From Prochlorococcus sp. AG-402-C22 (lineage in GTDB: Bacteria; Cyanobacteriota; Cyanobacteriia; PCC-6307; Cyanobiaceae), in contig QCHO01000009.1 in assembly GCA_003279535.1 (NCBI GenBank), positions 1 to 40,904 on the forward strand: a stretch of DNA of 40,904 nucleotides. The letters run 5' to 3'. Both the position numbers and the translations under genes were made by a program. Under the pieces are notes generated by a model. The model was not told the origin of the DNA, did not search any database, and was given only the letters and a program-made list of their open reading frames with translations. Shown in pieces: positions 24,596-33,459 of this stretch; position 1 is the first letter of the stretch; each line of letters opens with the position of its first letter.

Positions 24596-25897
24596 ATGAG
24601 TAAGGGTTTTTATAAAAATCGAAGATTGAAGTCCTTTGTATTTCTTAGTGCTTGTTTTTTAGTAGCTTTTATTCCTCATGCTTACAATATCGGAGGTTTA
24701 TTTTTCTTTATATTGACTATTTCTTTTGTGATTGTTTTTTACGGTTTAATAGTTATTTCTAGAAATTTTAAAAGGAACAAAGTTTCAAATACTGTAAACA
24801 GCAGAATTTGCGATAAAAAGTTACCCGTGCTGGATATTTTAGTCGCAGCTAGAGATGAAGAGAATGTCATAGCAAGATTAGTTGAAAGATTATTTAACTT
24901 AGATTATCCAACAAATAAATTGAATATTTACATAATCGATGATGGAAGTTCTGATAAGACGCCTTTAATTTTAGATCGATTATCTAGACAATATGAAAAG
25001 CTAAAAGTCGTAAGTCGTTCTCAAAACGCAGGAGGAGGAAAGTCAGGAGCTTTAAATTATGCTTTGAAGTTTACTCATGGTGAATGGTTATTAGTTTTGG
25101 ATGCTGATGCTGAACTAAAACAAGATTCTTTGATAAGGTTATTTAGTTTTGTAGAAGAGGGTGATTGGTGTGCAGTTCAACTAAGAAAATCAGTAACAAA
25201 TGTAAGTAATAATTTTTTAACTTCATGTCAGTCAATGGAGATGGCTATGGACGCAATCTTTCAATATGGAAGATTATCAGTTGCTGGAGTCTCTGAATTA
25301 AGGGGAAATGGCCAATTAATTAAGAAAGCTACATTATTGGCATGTGGTTCTTTTAATGAAGACACTGTTACAGATGATCTTGATTTGAGTTTAAGATTAT
25401 TATTATCAAAATCTAGAATTGGAATTTTATGGGATCCTCCAGTCATGGAGGAAGCAGTTGAGACTTTAAATGCTTTATTAGCGCAAAGGCAAAGATGGGC
25501 AGAGGGGGGTTTGCAAAGATTCTTTGATTATGGGGATCAATTAGTTACTAATAAAATTGATTATTTGCAAAAATTTGATTTAACTTACTTCTTCATCTTG
25601 CAATATGCACTGCCAATCATTTCTATTTTTGATTTAGTTTTCAGTATTGCTTTATTAGATTCACCAATTTATTGGCCTATTTCATTCACAGCTTTTATGT
25701 TATCTGGAATTGCTTTTTGGTACGGTTCTTCTTGCAAAAGCGAAGTACCCGTATTGCAAAAAGGTAATTTTTTGATGGTATTTGTTTCGGTTTTTTATTT
25801 ATCACATTGGTTTCTAGTAATCCCCTGGGTAACAATAAAGATGTCTATTTTCCCTAAAAAGATACTTTGGCGAAAAACTCTTCATACTGGAGTTTAA
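24596..25897 (+). CDS. GT2 glycosyltransferase, probable monoglucosyldiacylglycerol synthase
   Basis: 433 residues. Two N-terminal membrane helices (about 13-28 and 33-55), a GT-A catalytic domain and further helices at about 325-425. Catalytic motifs are IIDDGSSDKTP (114-123), DAD (169-171), TDDLDL (259-264) and QRQRW (297-301). GGGKSGALN and the WAEGGLQRFFDY segment closely resemble, from memory, Synechocystis Sll1377 (MgdA), which glucosylates diacylglycerol with UDP-glucose to make the precursor of the galactolipids MGDG and DGDG. The start is the ATG at 24596. Its stop lies one base from the convergent dnaX stop. An alternative would be another polysaccharide-type GT2. Confidence 0.82.
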   Translation: MSKGFYKNRRLKSFVFLSACFLVAFIPHAYNIGGLFFFILTISFVIVFYGLIVISRNFKRNKVSNTVNSRICDKKLPVLDILVAARDEENVIARLVERLFNLDYPTNKLNIYIIDDGSSDKTPLILDRLSRQYEKLKVVSRSQNAGGGKSGALNYALKFTHGEWLLVLDADAELKQDSLIRLFSFVEEGDWCAVQLRKSVTNVSNNFLTSCQSMEMAMDAIFQYGRLSVAGVSELRGNGQLIKKATLLACGSFNEDTVTDDLDLSLRLLLSKSRIGILWDPPVMEEAVETLNALLAQRQRWAEGGLQRFFDYGDQLVTNKIDYLQKFDLTYFFILQYALPIISIFDLVFSIALLDSPIYWPISFTAFMLSGIAFWYGSSCKSEVPVLQKGNFLMVFVSVFYLSHWFLVIPWVTIKMSIFPKKILWRKTLHTGV

Positions 25898-25898
25898 T

Positions 25899-27662
25899 TT
25901 ATTCATCAAGGTCTATAATTTCTCCATTAAAAAAATTTGCTAAGTTTTTTGAACTATCATCATAAGTTTCCTCGTTTGATATTTTTGTTGATAAATTAGT
26001 TTTTGGTTCTATTTTTTTTATTGGTTTCGTATTCTTTACTGCATTTTGGGTTATTTCTGGGGTGTTTGTTGGGTTACTTTTAGTTAATTGTTTAGTAGAA
26101 AAATTAAGTATTATTTGATCTCCAAATATCTTTTTTACTGTATTTTCAATAATAACTTTTCTGCTTTTAATCATGTTTTCCCAGTTTGGAGATAATGCAA
26201 TTGTGATTTTTTCAGAATCAAAACTTTCTAGTTCAGCTTGTTGTGAAAGTAACATCCTTGTAGATGGCAACTCCAATTTGGAAAGAATTAATTCCCATTT
26301 ATCTTTTAAATTACTTTCTCCAAGATTATTTTGGTGGTTATCAGCAATATTTCGCATACTATCTTTTCCAAGACCATTAAAGTTTTCTAATTTTTCGTCT
26401 TTTTTAAAAATCAATTCCGTGCCGCTTATATCCTCTTTGAAGCTTGGCTTTTGAATTTCATTAGAAATATTTTCATTATTAATGGTTTCCTTATTTTTTA
26501 TGTTTTTATGCTTTTCTTTAGTCGCAGTATTTTTATTTACTTGCTTTTTTTCAAAACTATTTATCTCATGATTATCAAGAAGACCAGTTAAATGTATTTC
26601 AAACCAAAGCCTTGGATTATCACTTGTTTTGATTTGATATTCAATATTTCTAAGTTTATTGTGCCAATTAATTATTGTTGATTTATTTATTGTTTCTGAG
26701 ATTTTATCTAATTCATCATGAAATTCTTCAGAAGTATAATAAAGATCTGAATATTTATTATTTGTAGTGTGAAGTAGTAAATCTCTTGTTGTATTCAATA
26801 ATCCAATAATTATTTGATGAGGTTCGTTTCCAGCATCATATAATTTGTTGCAGGTGATTATTAATGATTCTGGATTATTCTCAATTAATGATTTAATCAG
26901 ATTTGTTAATTCAATCTCTGATACTTCTCCTAGTAAGTTTTGAATATTTTGAATTGTTATACCCTCTGGTAGAAGATTAAGTTGTTCAAGAAGACTTTGG
27001 GCATCTCTCATTCCTCCATTAGATCTTTTTGCGATCATTTTTAATGCTTGAACTTCATACTGAATGGATTCTTTTTCTGCTATTTCTAATAAATGTTGAA
27101 AAATTTCATTAGGGCTTATTCTTCTAAAATCAAACTTTTGACATCTACTTTGTATTGTATTTAATACTCTCTCAGGGTTTGTCGTCGCAAGGATAAAAAC
27201 AACTCTTGAAGGAGGTTCTTCAATAGTTTTTAGTAAAGCATTTGAAGCTGCTGTGGAAAGCATATGACATTCATCAATAACGTATACTTTCCATCTTGCT
27301 TGAGTAGGAGCAAACCTCGATCTTTCTATAATTTCTCTTATATTTTCAACTCCTGTATTTGAAGCTGCATCAATCTCGATAATATCTAGAGCGTTTCCAT
27401 CTGTAATTTGTCTACATACATCACATTCGCCACAAGGATTTATTGTTGGTTTTTCGAATGCTTGGCAGTTTAAAGATTTTGCAAATATTCTTGCACTTGA
27501 TGTTTTGCCAGTGCCTCTTGGACCATTAAAAAGATATGCAGGAGCAATTTTTTTTGTTAATAGTGCTTGTTTTAGAGTAATAGATATAAAATTTTGCCCA
27601 ACTAATTCATCTAGGTTGTTTGGTCTATATTTTTGATGATAAGGTTTATGTATATTAGGCAT
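25899..27662 (-). CDS. dnaX: DNA polymerase III subunits gamma/tau
   Basis: 587 residues, the clamp-loader ATPase that places the sliding clamp and organises the replisome. Walker A is GPRGTGKT (47-54). The zinc-binding cysteines are C66, C77, C80 and C83 (NPCGECDVC). Walker B and sensor segments include VYVIDECHMLSTAASNALLKTIEEPP. Domain III ends at about 370. A Lys/Asn/Glu-rich linker (about 375-450) follows, then a C-terminal tau-like domain with LSPNWENMIKSRKVIIENTVKKIFG. There is no intein, though Synechocystis dnaX has one. The gap to upstream clpX carries a 9-base direct repeat. ATG at 27662. Confidence 0.97.
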   Translation of the reverse strand: MPNIHKPYHQKYRPNNLDELVGQNFISITLKQALLTKKIAPAYLFNGPRGTGKTSSARIFAKSLNCQAFEKPTINPCGECDVCRQITDGNALDIIEIDAASNTGVENIREIIERSRFAPTQARWKVYVIDECHMLSTAASNALLKTIEEPPSRVVFILATTNPERVLNTIQSRCQKFDFRRISPNEIFQHLLEIAEKESIQYEVQALKMIAKRSNGGMRDAQSLLEQLNLLPEGITIQNIQNLLGEVSEIELTNLIKSLIENNPESLIITCNKLYDAGNEPHQIIIGLLNTTRDLLLHTTNNKYSDLYYTSEEFHDELDKISETINKSTIINWHNKLRNIEYQIKTSDNPRLWFEIHLTGLLDNHEINSFEKKQVNKNTATKEKHKNIKNKETINNENISNEIQKPSFKEDISGTELIFKKDEKLENFNGLGKDSMRNIADNHQNNLGESNLKDKWELILSKLELPSTRMLLSQQAELESFDSEKITIALSPNWENMIKSRKVIIENTVKKIFGDQIILNFSTKQLTKSNPTNTPEITQNAVKNTKPIKKIEPKTNLSTKISNEETYDDSSKNLANFFNGEIIDLDE

Positions 27663-27680
27663 TTATTCTTAATTAATTAG

Positions 27681-27710
27681 AACAATTAAGGTTTCAATTG
27701 CAACAATTAA
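27681..27710. repeat. Direct repeat AACAATTAA x2 upstream of dnaX
   Basis: AACAATTAA occurs at 27681-27689 and 27702-27710, exactly 21 bases apart (two helical turns), in the 58-base clpX-dnaX gap. It could be an operator or chance in AT-rich DNA. Confidence 0.3.
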
Positions 27711-27720
27711 AGTCTAATTT

Positions 27721-29088
27721 TTAAGCAGACTCTTTAATGACTCTTTTTGATCCTGAAGGTAGTTTAACAATTTTAGATGAGAATAAATTATCTACCATAT
27801 TTTTTGTAATTGTGAATTCTTTTACATTCTCTTCAGAAGGCAAAGTGTACATAATATCAAGCATTAGTTCTTCAATTATTGATCTTAATGCTCTTGCACC
27901 TGTTTTTCTTTTATATGCTTCATCCGCTATTGCTTCAACAGAATCAGGCTCGAATGATAATTCTACATTATCCATACTTAGTAAAGTTTTGAATTGCTTT
28001 ACTAGTGCATCTCTTGGTTGAGTCAGAATAGATTCTAAAGTCTCTTTAGTCAGACGATCTAATACAGCGCAAACCGGTATTCTTCCAATAAATTCTGGTA
28101 TTAGTCCATACTTAACTAAGTCATCTAACTCTAAATTTTTTAAAGAGTCTCTTGGGTCTGCTATTTTTTTTGTATCAACTTTGTTTTCATCCGCATTAGT
28201 TGTAAATCCTATGGAGTTTTTACCCAAGCGCTTTTGAACGATATCCTCTAATCCTATAAAAGCCCCCCCGCAAATAAATAAAATTTGACTCGTATCAATT
28301 TGGATACAGTCATGATAAGGATGTTTTCTCCCCCCTTGTGGAGGCACATTAGCAATTGTTCCTTCAAGCATTTTTAATAATGCTTGCTGTACTCCTTCAC
28401 CAGATACATCTCTAGTAATTGAAGGATTCTCGCTTTTTCTTGCAATTTTATCTATTTCATCTATGTAAATAATTCCTTTTTGAGCTAGTTCTACATTCAT
28501 TTCTGATTTCTGTAGAAGTCTTAAAAGTATATTTTCGACATCTTCTCCAACATATCCCGCTTCTGTCAAAGTGGTTGCATCAGCTACTGCAAAAGGAACG
28601 TCTAGAAACTCAGCTAAAGTTTGCGCTAATAATGTTTTTCCACTTCCAGTAGGGCCAATGAGTAAAATATTTGATTTTTGTAATTTCGTTGCTTGTGGAT
28701 CTGTTGAATTGTTATTTTTATTTTCTTCTTTAACTTTCCACGCTAATCTTTTGTAGTGGTTGTAAACGGCTACTGATAATATCTTTTTTGCAGATTCTTG
28801 TCCAACAACTTGATTATCTAGAAAACTTTTAATTTCTAATGGCTTAGGAATTGAGGTTAATTCTAAAGGAACAGATTTTTTTGGATTATCAGTTGGTAAT
28901 TTCTTTTTTACTTGCGGGGAGTTGTTTGTGTTCGCTTGATTATCAAGTAGTTCCTCATCGAGAATTTCATTACAAAGATCTATGCACTCATCACAGATAT
29001 AAACCCCAGGACCAGCTATAAGCTTTCTTACTTGGTCTTGTGATTTGCCGCAAAATGAACATTTAAGATGGGCGTCGAATTTAGCCAT
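27721..29088 (-). CDS. clpX: ATP-dependent Clp protease ATP-binding subunit ClpX
   Basis: 455 residues, the AAA+ unfoldase that feeds substrates such as ssrA-tagged proteins to ClpP. The N-terminal zinc-binding domain has C10, C13, C32 and C35. A polar linker of about 40 residues separates it from the ATPase, with Walker A GPTGSGKT (145-152) and [13 protein letters not shown] as Walker B. The ClpX-specific IGF loop (the sequence [10 protein letters not shown] contains it) docks to ClpP. The gene follows clpP after 103 bases, in the tig-clpP-clpX order common to many bacteria. ATG at 29088. Confidence 0.98.
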   Translation of the reverse strand: MAKFDAHLKCSFCGKSQDQVRKLIAGPGVYICDECIDLCNEILDEELLDNQANTNNSPQVKKKLPTDNPKKSVPLELTSIPKPLEIKSFLDNQVVGQESAKKILSVAVYNHYKRLAWKVKEENKNNNSTDPQATKLQKSNILLIGPTGSGKTLLAQTLAEFLDVPFAVADATTLTEAGYVGEDVENILLRLLQKSEMNVELAQKGIIYIDEIDKIARKSENPSITRDVSGEGVQQALLKMLEGTIANVPPQGGRKHPYHDCIQIDTSQILFICGGAFIGLEDIVQKRLGKNSIGFTTNADENKVDTKKIADPRDSLKNLELDDLVKYGLIPEFIGRIPVCAVLDRLTKETLESILTQPRDALVKQFKTLLSMDNVELSFEPDSVEAIADEAYKRKTGARALRSIIEELMLDIMYTLPSEENVKEFTITKNMVDNLFSSKIVKLPSGSKRVIKESA

Positions 29089-29191
29089 CGATTTTCAAGT
29101 AAAAAATAAAGGTGTAAAGTATTACCTATTCACTAGGATTGCTTATAAACTTCGATTCGTCATCATTTTCTTAAAAAATCAGTATCCCTTG

Positions 29192-29836
29192 TCACTTTTC
29201 GATAACTTTATCAATTAATCCGTATTCGACTGCTTCAGAGGGTGATAAAAAGTAGTCTCTTTCTGTGTCTTCATTAATTTTTTCTAAAGGTTGTCCAGTA
29301 TGTTCTGCTAGAAGCGAATTCAATGTTTTTTTGAGAAAAAGTATTTCTTTAGCTTGTATTTCAATCTCCACTGCTTGACCTTGTGCACCTCCAAGAGGCT
29401 GATGAATCATAATCCTAGAATTAGGTAAAGCCAATCTTTTGCCCTTTGCTCCTCCAGAAAGTAGAAATGCCCCCATACTTGCAGCCACTCCAAAGCATAT
29501 AGTCACTACATCAGGGGATATTTGTTGCATAGTATCGTATATGGCCATTCCTGCAGTTACTGAGCCTCCAGGAGAATTGATATATATTTGTATGTCTTTT
29601 TCGGGATCTTCAGCTTCAAGAAATAATAATTGTGCAACAAGAGAGTCAGATACTTGATCATTAATTCCAGTACCTAAAAAAATTATTCTCTCTCTCAGTA
29701 GTCTTGAATAAATATCAAAAGCTCTTTCTCCTCTCCCAGATTGTTCTATAACGGTAGGAACAGCGTCAAAAGTTTTATTAATACTTTTGTAATAACTTAT
29801 TGAGCTTTGGATTAAATGTTTTTTTTCTGAGTTCAC
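29192..29836 (-). CDS. clpP: ATP-dependent Clp protease proteolytic subunit ClpP
   Basis: 214 residues, a serine peptidase forming tetradecameric chambers. The catalytic triad is complete: Ser120 in GVAASMGAF, His145 in MIHQPLGG, and Asp194 in TERDYFLS. The VEQ-like start of mature ClpP ([22 protein letters not shown]) begins near residue 29, so about 25 residues precede the usual N-terminus and may be a propeptide or over-extension. The start read here is GTG at 29836. Cyanobacteria have several ClpP paralogues; the neighbouring clpX suggests this one pairs with ClpX. It sits 66 bases after tig. Confidence 0.97.
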   Translation of the reverse strand: MNSEKKHLIQSSISYYKSINKTFDAVPTVIEQSGRGERAFDIYSRLLRERIIFLGTGINDQVSDSLVAQLLFLEAEDPEKDIQIYINSPGGSVTAGMAIYDTMQQISPDVVTICFGVAASMGAFLLSGGAKGKRLALPNSRIMIHQPLGGAQGQAVEIEIQAKEILFLKKTLNSLLAEHTGQPLEKINEDTERDYFLSPSEAVEYGLIDKVIEK

Positions 29837-29902
29837 AAAATAGTTTTTGTCCTATAGATAATTTAAGGGGTTTTTGTTCAATTAGTAGGAAATTTCATAA
29901 AA

Positions 29903-31324
29903 TTATTTTTTTTCTTTTTTATTTTGAGTTTTTGTGGCTTTTTCTGTTTTTGTTGTTTTTGGCGCTTTAGTTGCTTTGGAGGTTTTGGTAGCTTTAGAAG
30001 TTTTTGTTGTTTTTTCTTTTACTTCGGAATTTTCTTCAAGCCAAATTATTAATTTTTCTTTTAGTAAATCATTACTTATTACTTCTGTTAATTTTTTAAT
30101 ATCTATTTGTTTTGAAGATTGAGAGATTGCATCTTCATAATCTTTCATTTTTAGATCAATTTCATCTTTTTCAACTTTTATGTTTTCTTTTTCAGCTAAT
30201 GCTTTTAGAGCTAAATTTCTTTGAACATTTTTCTCAGCCTGAGGCCTTGTGGACTCGGCTAATGACTTAACTAATTCCGGCGTGAAAGTTGATTTAACAT
30301 CAAGACCTTGTTGAGCAAATCTTTGCGCAGTTTGTTCAATATTATTCCTTACTTCTATATCAATCATAGATTTTGGAATTTCAGCAACCAATTCGTTTGT
30401 TAAGGCATCTAATAAAGCCTCAATTTTGATATCTTTTTGAGTTTTTTCAAAATTGTCTTTAAGTTGCTTTTCAATATCTTTCTTTAGCTCTTTTAATGAT
30501 TCTTTGTTGCCAGACTGTTTTGCAAAATCGTCATTAAGTTCAGGTAATTCTTTTTCCTTAAGATCCTTGAGATTTACTTCAAAGATTGCCTCTTTGCCTC
30601 TTGAATCTTCATGAGAATAATCTTCAGGGAATTTAAGGTTAAGTCTTTTAGTATCACCAATTTTCATCTTTACGATTCCCTCAACGAAACCAGGAATCAT
30701 TTTGTTCTTTTCCAACTCAAGATCCATTGATTCACTTGTCCCACCATCAATCTCTTTTCCAGAATCTTTATATTTCCCTTTGAAACTAACTACAGCAATA
30801 TCCCCTAATTTCGCTGGTCTATTGGTTACTGGAATAATATTTGCAAACTGACTTCTAGATTTTTCTAGCTCTTCATCTACTGACTTAGGATCAAACTTAG
30901 ATTTTGAGATTTCAACACTAATTCCTTTGGATTTTTTTAGTTTTAATTCGGGGGCAACATCAGTTTGAAGAGTAACCTTAAGTGATTTTTCAGGACTAAA
31001 TTTTGCAAGTAAAGATTCAAATCCATCTACTAATTCTGGCTCACTTAGTGGCTCTATAGATTTGATTTTTAATGCTTCTTGCCATGATTTATCAATTATT
31101 TTTTCTAGAGCAGAAGCATGTAATTGTGTGAGGCCAATTCTTTGGATTAAGACTTGTTTAGGGATTTTACCAAGTCTAAATCCAGGAATTTTAGCCGAAC
31201 GACTAATAGTATTGATTGTCTCATTTACATACGTTTTGCATGTCTCAGATGGTATTTCTAATTCAAATGAAATTCTACTTTGAGGCAGAGGAGTTGTTTT
31301 GACTATTAATGTTTCTTTAGCCAT
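29903..31324 (-). CDS. tig: Trigger factor
   Basis: 473 residues, a ribosome-bound chaperone with peptidyl-prolyl isomerase activity. The ribosome-docking signature is PGFRLGKIPKQVL (47-59). A PPIase domain follows (about 160-250, with GDIAVVSFKGKYKDSGKEIDGG and GFVEGIVKMKIGD). The helical C-terminal chaperone domain runs to about 433. The last 40 residues are an added, highly basic tail with Lys at every third position from 438 to 465, absent from E. coli trigger factor (432 residues). It leads the tig-clpP-clpX set and diverges from asd across 124 bases, where a TATAGT in the minus-strand reading could be its -10 box. Confidence 0.97.
   Translation of the reverse strand: MAKETLIVKTTPLPQSRISFELEIPSETCKTYVNETINTISRSAKIPGFRLGKIPKQVLIQRIGLTQLHASALEKIIDKSWQEALKIKSIEPLSEPELVDGFESLLAKFSPEKSLKVTLQTDVAPELKLKKSKGISVEISKSKFDPKSVDEELEKSRSQFANIIPVTNRPAKLGDIAVVSFKGKYKDSGKEIDGGTSESMDLELEKNKMIPGFVEGIVKMKIGDTKRLNLKFPEDYSHEDSRGKEAIFEVNLKDLKEKELPELNDDFAKQSGNKESLKELKKDIEKQLKDNFEKTQKDIKIEALLDALTNELVAEIPKSMIDIEVRNNIEQTAQRFAQQGLDVKSTFTPELVKSLAESTRPQAEKNVQRNLALKALAEKENIKVEKDEIDLKMKDYEDAISQSSKQIDIKKLTEVISNDLLKEKLIIWLEENSEVKEKTTKTSKATKTSKATKAPKTTKTEKATKTQNKKEKK
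29924..30013 (-). repeat. Coding repeat: ten consecutive Lys-x-x triplets in tig
   Basis: Codons 438-467 of tig encode ten successive Lys-x-x units in which x is mostly Thr, Ala or Ser. The DNA is imperfectly repetitive with 9- and 18-base similarity (KATKTS units). Such tracts can change length by slippage. Confidence 0.8.
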
Positions 31325-31448
31325 GTTTTTTGTAATTATTACTATAAGCCGAAACTTAATTATTTCACATTATGTGATTTCCTTGAAAGTTAATTTTTTG
31401 ATAAAGTAAAAAAAATAGTCAATCTATTTATAAAAATCATTTTAAAGT

Positions 31449-32480
31449 GTGAGACAATCTCCGTTTTTGCCTAATAGGCCATTAAAAGTTGCTGTTTTAG
31501 GATCTTCAGGTGCTGTGGGATCTGAATTACTAAAAATTCTTGAACAACGCGATTTCCCGATATCAGAATTGGTCTTGCTTTCATCAGAGCGGTCAGAAGG
31601 GAAAAAAATCATTTGGAAAGGTGAAGAATTAGTTACAAAAAAAACCACTAAGGAAGAATTTCTGAATCTTGATCTAGTTTTAGCTTCAGCTGGTGGAAGT
31701 ATTTCAAAAAAATGGTTGTCTACCATTATGGATCAAAATGCTTTATTGATAGATAATTCCAGTGCTTTCAGATTAGATAAGAACGTACCTCTTGTAGTTC
31801 CTGAAGTTAATTCTAGTGATGCACTCAATCATGATGGGGTAATAGCGAATCCAAACTGTACTACCATTTTGTTGACATTAGTTTTGGCTCCGTTAAATAA
31901 ACTTTCTTCTATTCAAAGAGTTATTGTCTCAACATATCAATCTGTCAGTGGTGCAGGCCAATTGGCGATGGAGGAACTAAAACTTTTAACTGAACAATAT
32001 CTACAGGGTAATCCTCAAAAAAGCGAAGTTTTGCCATACTCCCTGGCTTTTAATTTGTTCTTACATAATTCACCAATGCTTGCAAATAATTACTGCGAAG
32101 AAGAGATGAAAATGGTTAATGAGGCCAGGAAAATATTAAATATTACTGATTTAAATCTCTCTGCTACATGTGTTCGAGTCCCAGTACTTAGAGCACATTC
32201 TGAATCTATCAATATTGAATTTGCTGGTGTAGTTGATCCTAAAGATGCTTTGGAAGAATTAAAAAAATCTCCTGGAATTGAAATTATTGAGGATTACCAA
32301 AATAATAGATTTCCTATGCCAAATGACGTTATGGGAAGGGATAATATTGCTGTTGGCAGGTTAAGAACTGATATAAGTCAGCCTAATGGATTAGAATTAT
32401 GGCTATGTGGAGATCAAATAAGAAAAGGAGCAGCTCTTAATGCTGTTCAAATAGCTGAGTTATTAATTCCAAAAAAATGA
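31449..32480 (+). CDS. asd: Aspartate-semialdehyde dehydrogenase
   Basis: 343 residues. It reduces aspartyl phosphate to aspartate semialdehyde, the branch point to lysine, threonine and methionine. The NADP motif is [15 protein letters not shown] (14-28) and the catalytic cysteine is Cys137 in NPNCTTI. Later signatures are [12 protein letters not shown] and GRLRTD. The start is a GTG at 31449. Its stop overlaps the dapA ATG (ATGA), implying translational coupling. lysC, the preceding pathway enzyme, is at the right end of the same window on the other strand. Confidence 0.97.
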   Translation: MRQSPFLPNRPLKVAVLGSSGAVGSELLKILEQRDFPISELVLLSSERSEGKKIIWKGEELVTKKTTKEEFLNLDLVLASAGGSISKKWLSTIMDQNALLIDNSSAFRLDKNVPLVVPEVNSSDALNHDGVIANPNCTTILLTLVLAPLNKLSSIQRVIVSTYQSVSGAGQLAMEELKLLTEQYLQGNPQKSEVLPYSLAFNLFLHNSPMLANNYCEEEMKMVNEARKILNITDLNLSATCVRVPVLRAHSESINIEFAGVVDPKDALEELKKSPGIEIIEDYQNNRFPMPNDVMGRDNIAVGRLRTDISQPNGLELWLCGDQIRKGAALNAVQIAELLIPKK

Positions 32481-33382
32481 TTTTAGACAAAACTAAGTTT
32501 AGTAATCCATTATTTGGAAGAATATTGACTGCAATGGTTACTCCATTTACTAAAAATGGAGATGTAGATTATGAACTAGCTATAAAACTAGCAAATTATC
32601 TTTTTGATAACGGTTCTGATGGCATTGTCCTTTGTGGTACTACTGGAGAATCTCCGACCCTTTCATGGGAGGAACAACATGATTTATTAATTGCAGTAAA
32701 AGGATCTTTGGATTCAAGTTGTAAAATAATAGTTGGTACTGGTAGTAATTGTACAAGCGAGGCTGTAGAAGCTACAAAAAAAGCCTATAACTCTGGGGCC
32801 GATGGTGCTTTGGTTGTTGTGCCTTATTACAATAAACCACCTCAAGAAGGTCTTTATAAACATTTCAGTTCCATTGCTAATTCTGCAAAGGATTTGCCTT
32901 TAATGCTTTACAACATTCCTGGAAGGACAGGGTGCAATTTATTACCTGATACTGTGAAGAAACTTATGGATTTTTCAAATATTCTCAGTATTAAAGCTGC
33001 AAGCGGTAGAATAGAAGAAGTAACAGAACTAAGAGCTATTTGTAGCTCGGAACTCTCTGTATATAGTGGCGACGATTCATTGTTACTTCCAATGTTATCT
33101 GTGGGTGCTGTAGGAGTAGTAAGTGTTGCAAGTCATTTGGTTGGTTTGCAATTAAAAGAGATGATTGAATCCTTTCAAATTGGAAAAGTTTCCAAAGCTC
33201 TTACAATTCATGAAAAACTGCAGCCTCTTTTTAAAGCACTTTTTATGACCACTAATCCAATCCCAATAAAGGCAGCTTTAGAGCTTTCAGGATGGAATGT
33301 AGGCAGTCCTAGAAATCCTTTATCTCCACTACCATTGGAAATGAGAAAACAGCTTTCAATTATCCTCGAATCCTTACATTAA
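32477..33382 (+). CDS. dapA: 4-hydroxy-tetrahydrodipicolinate synthase
   Basis: 301 residues, a TIM-barrel aldolase condensing pyruvate with aspartate semialdehyde, first committed step to diaminopimelate and lysine. The catalytic residues are visible: the Thr-Thr pair in [11 protein letters not shown] (53-63), Tyr145 in [11 protein letters not shown], and Schiff-base Lys173 in LSIKAASG. The start overlaps the asd stop by 4 bases. The last four codons plus the stop form the left arm, loop and start of the right arm of an intrinsic terminator, so transcription of asd-dapA largely ends here before the RNase J gene. Confidence 0.98.
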   Translation: MILDKTKFSNPLFGRILTAMVTPFTKNGDVDYELAIKLANYLFDNGSDGIVLCGTTGESPTLSWEEQHDLLIAVKGSLDSSCKIIVGTGSNCTSEAVEATKKAYNSGADGALVVVPYYNKPPQEGLYKHFSSIANSAKDLPLMLYNIPGRTGCNLLPDTVKKLMDFSNILSIKAASGRIEEVTELRAICSSELSVYSGDDSLLLPMLSVGAVGVVSVASHLVGLQLKEMIESFQIGKVSKALTIHEKLQPLFKALFMTTNPIPIKAALELSGWNVGSPRNPLSPLPLEMRKQLSIILESLH

Positions 33383-33393
33383 GGATTCTTTTT
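33368..33393 (+). terminator. Intrinsic terminator of asd-dapA
   Basis: A perfect 9-bp stem GAATCCTTA (33368-33376) / TAAGGATTC (33380-33388) with a CAT loop is followed at once by five T (33389-33393). The left arm encodes Glu-Ser-Leu and the loop the final His; the right arm begins with the TAA stop of dapA, so terminator and coding end are fused. Confidence 0.85.
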
Positions 33394-33459
33394 AACTTGA
33401 TAATTAAATTTAAATAAAATTAGATTGATTACAAGAAAGACTTTATAAATTTCTAAATT

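Noticed and set aside
25899..27662. Intein in dnaX
   Set aside because: The ATPase motifs are continuous; the extra length is a low-complexity linker plus tau-like C-terminus.
29111..29126. GTA...TAC element in the clpP-clpX gap as an NtcA site
   Set aside because: The spacing between GTA and TAC is 6 bases, not the 8 of the NtcA consensus, and clpX is not an expected nitrogen-regulated gene.
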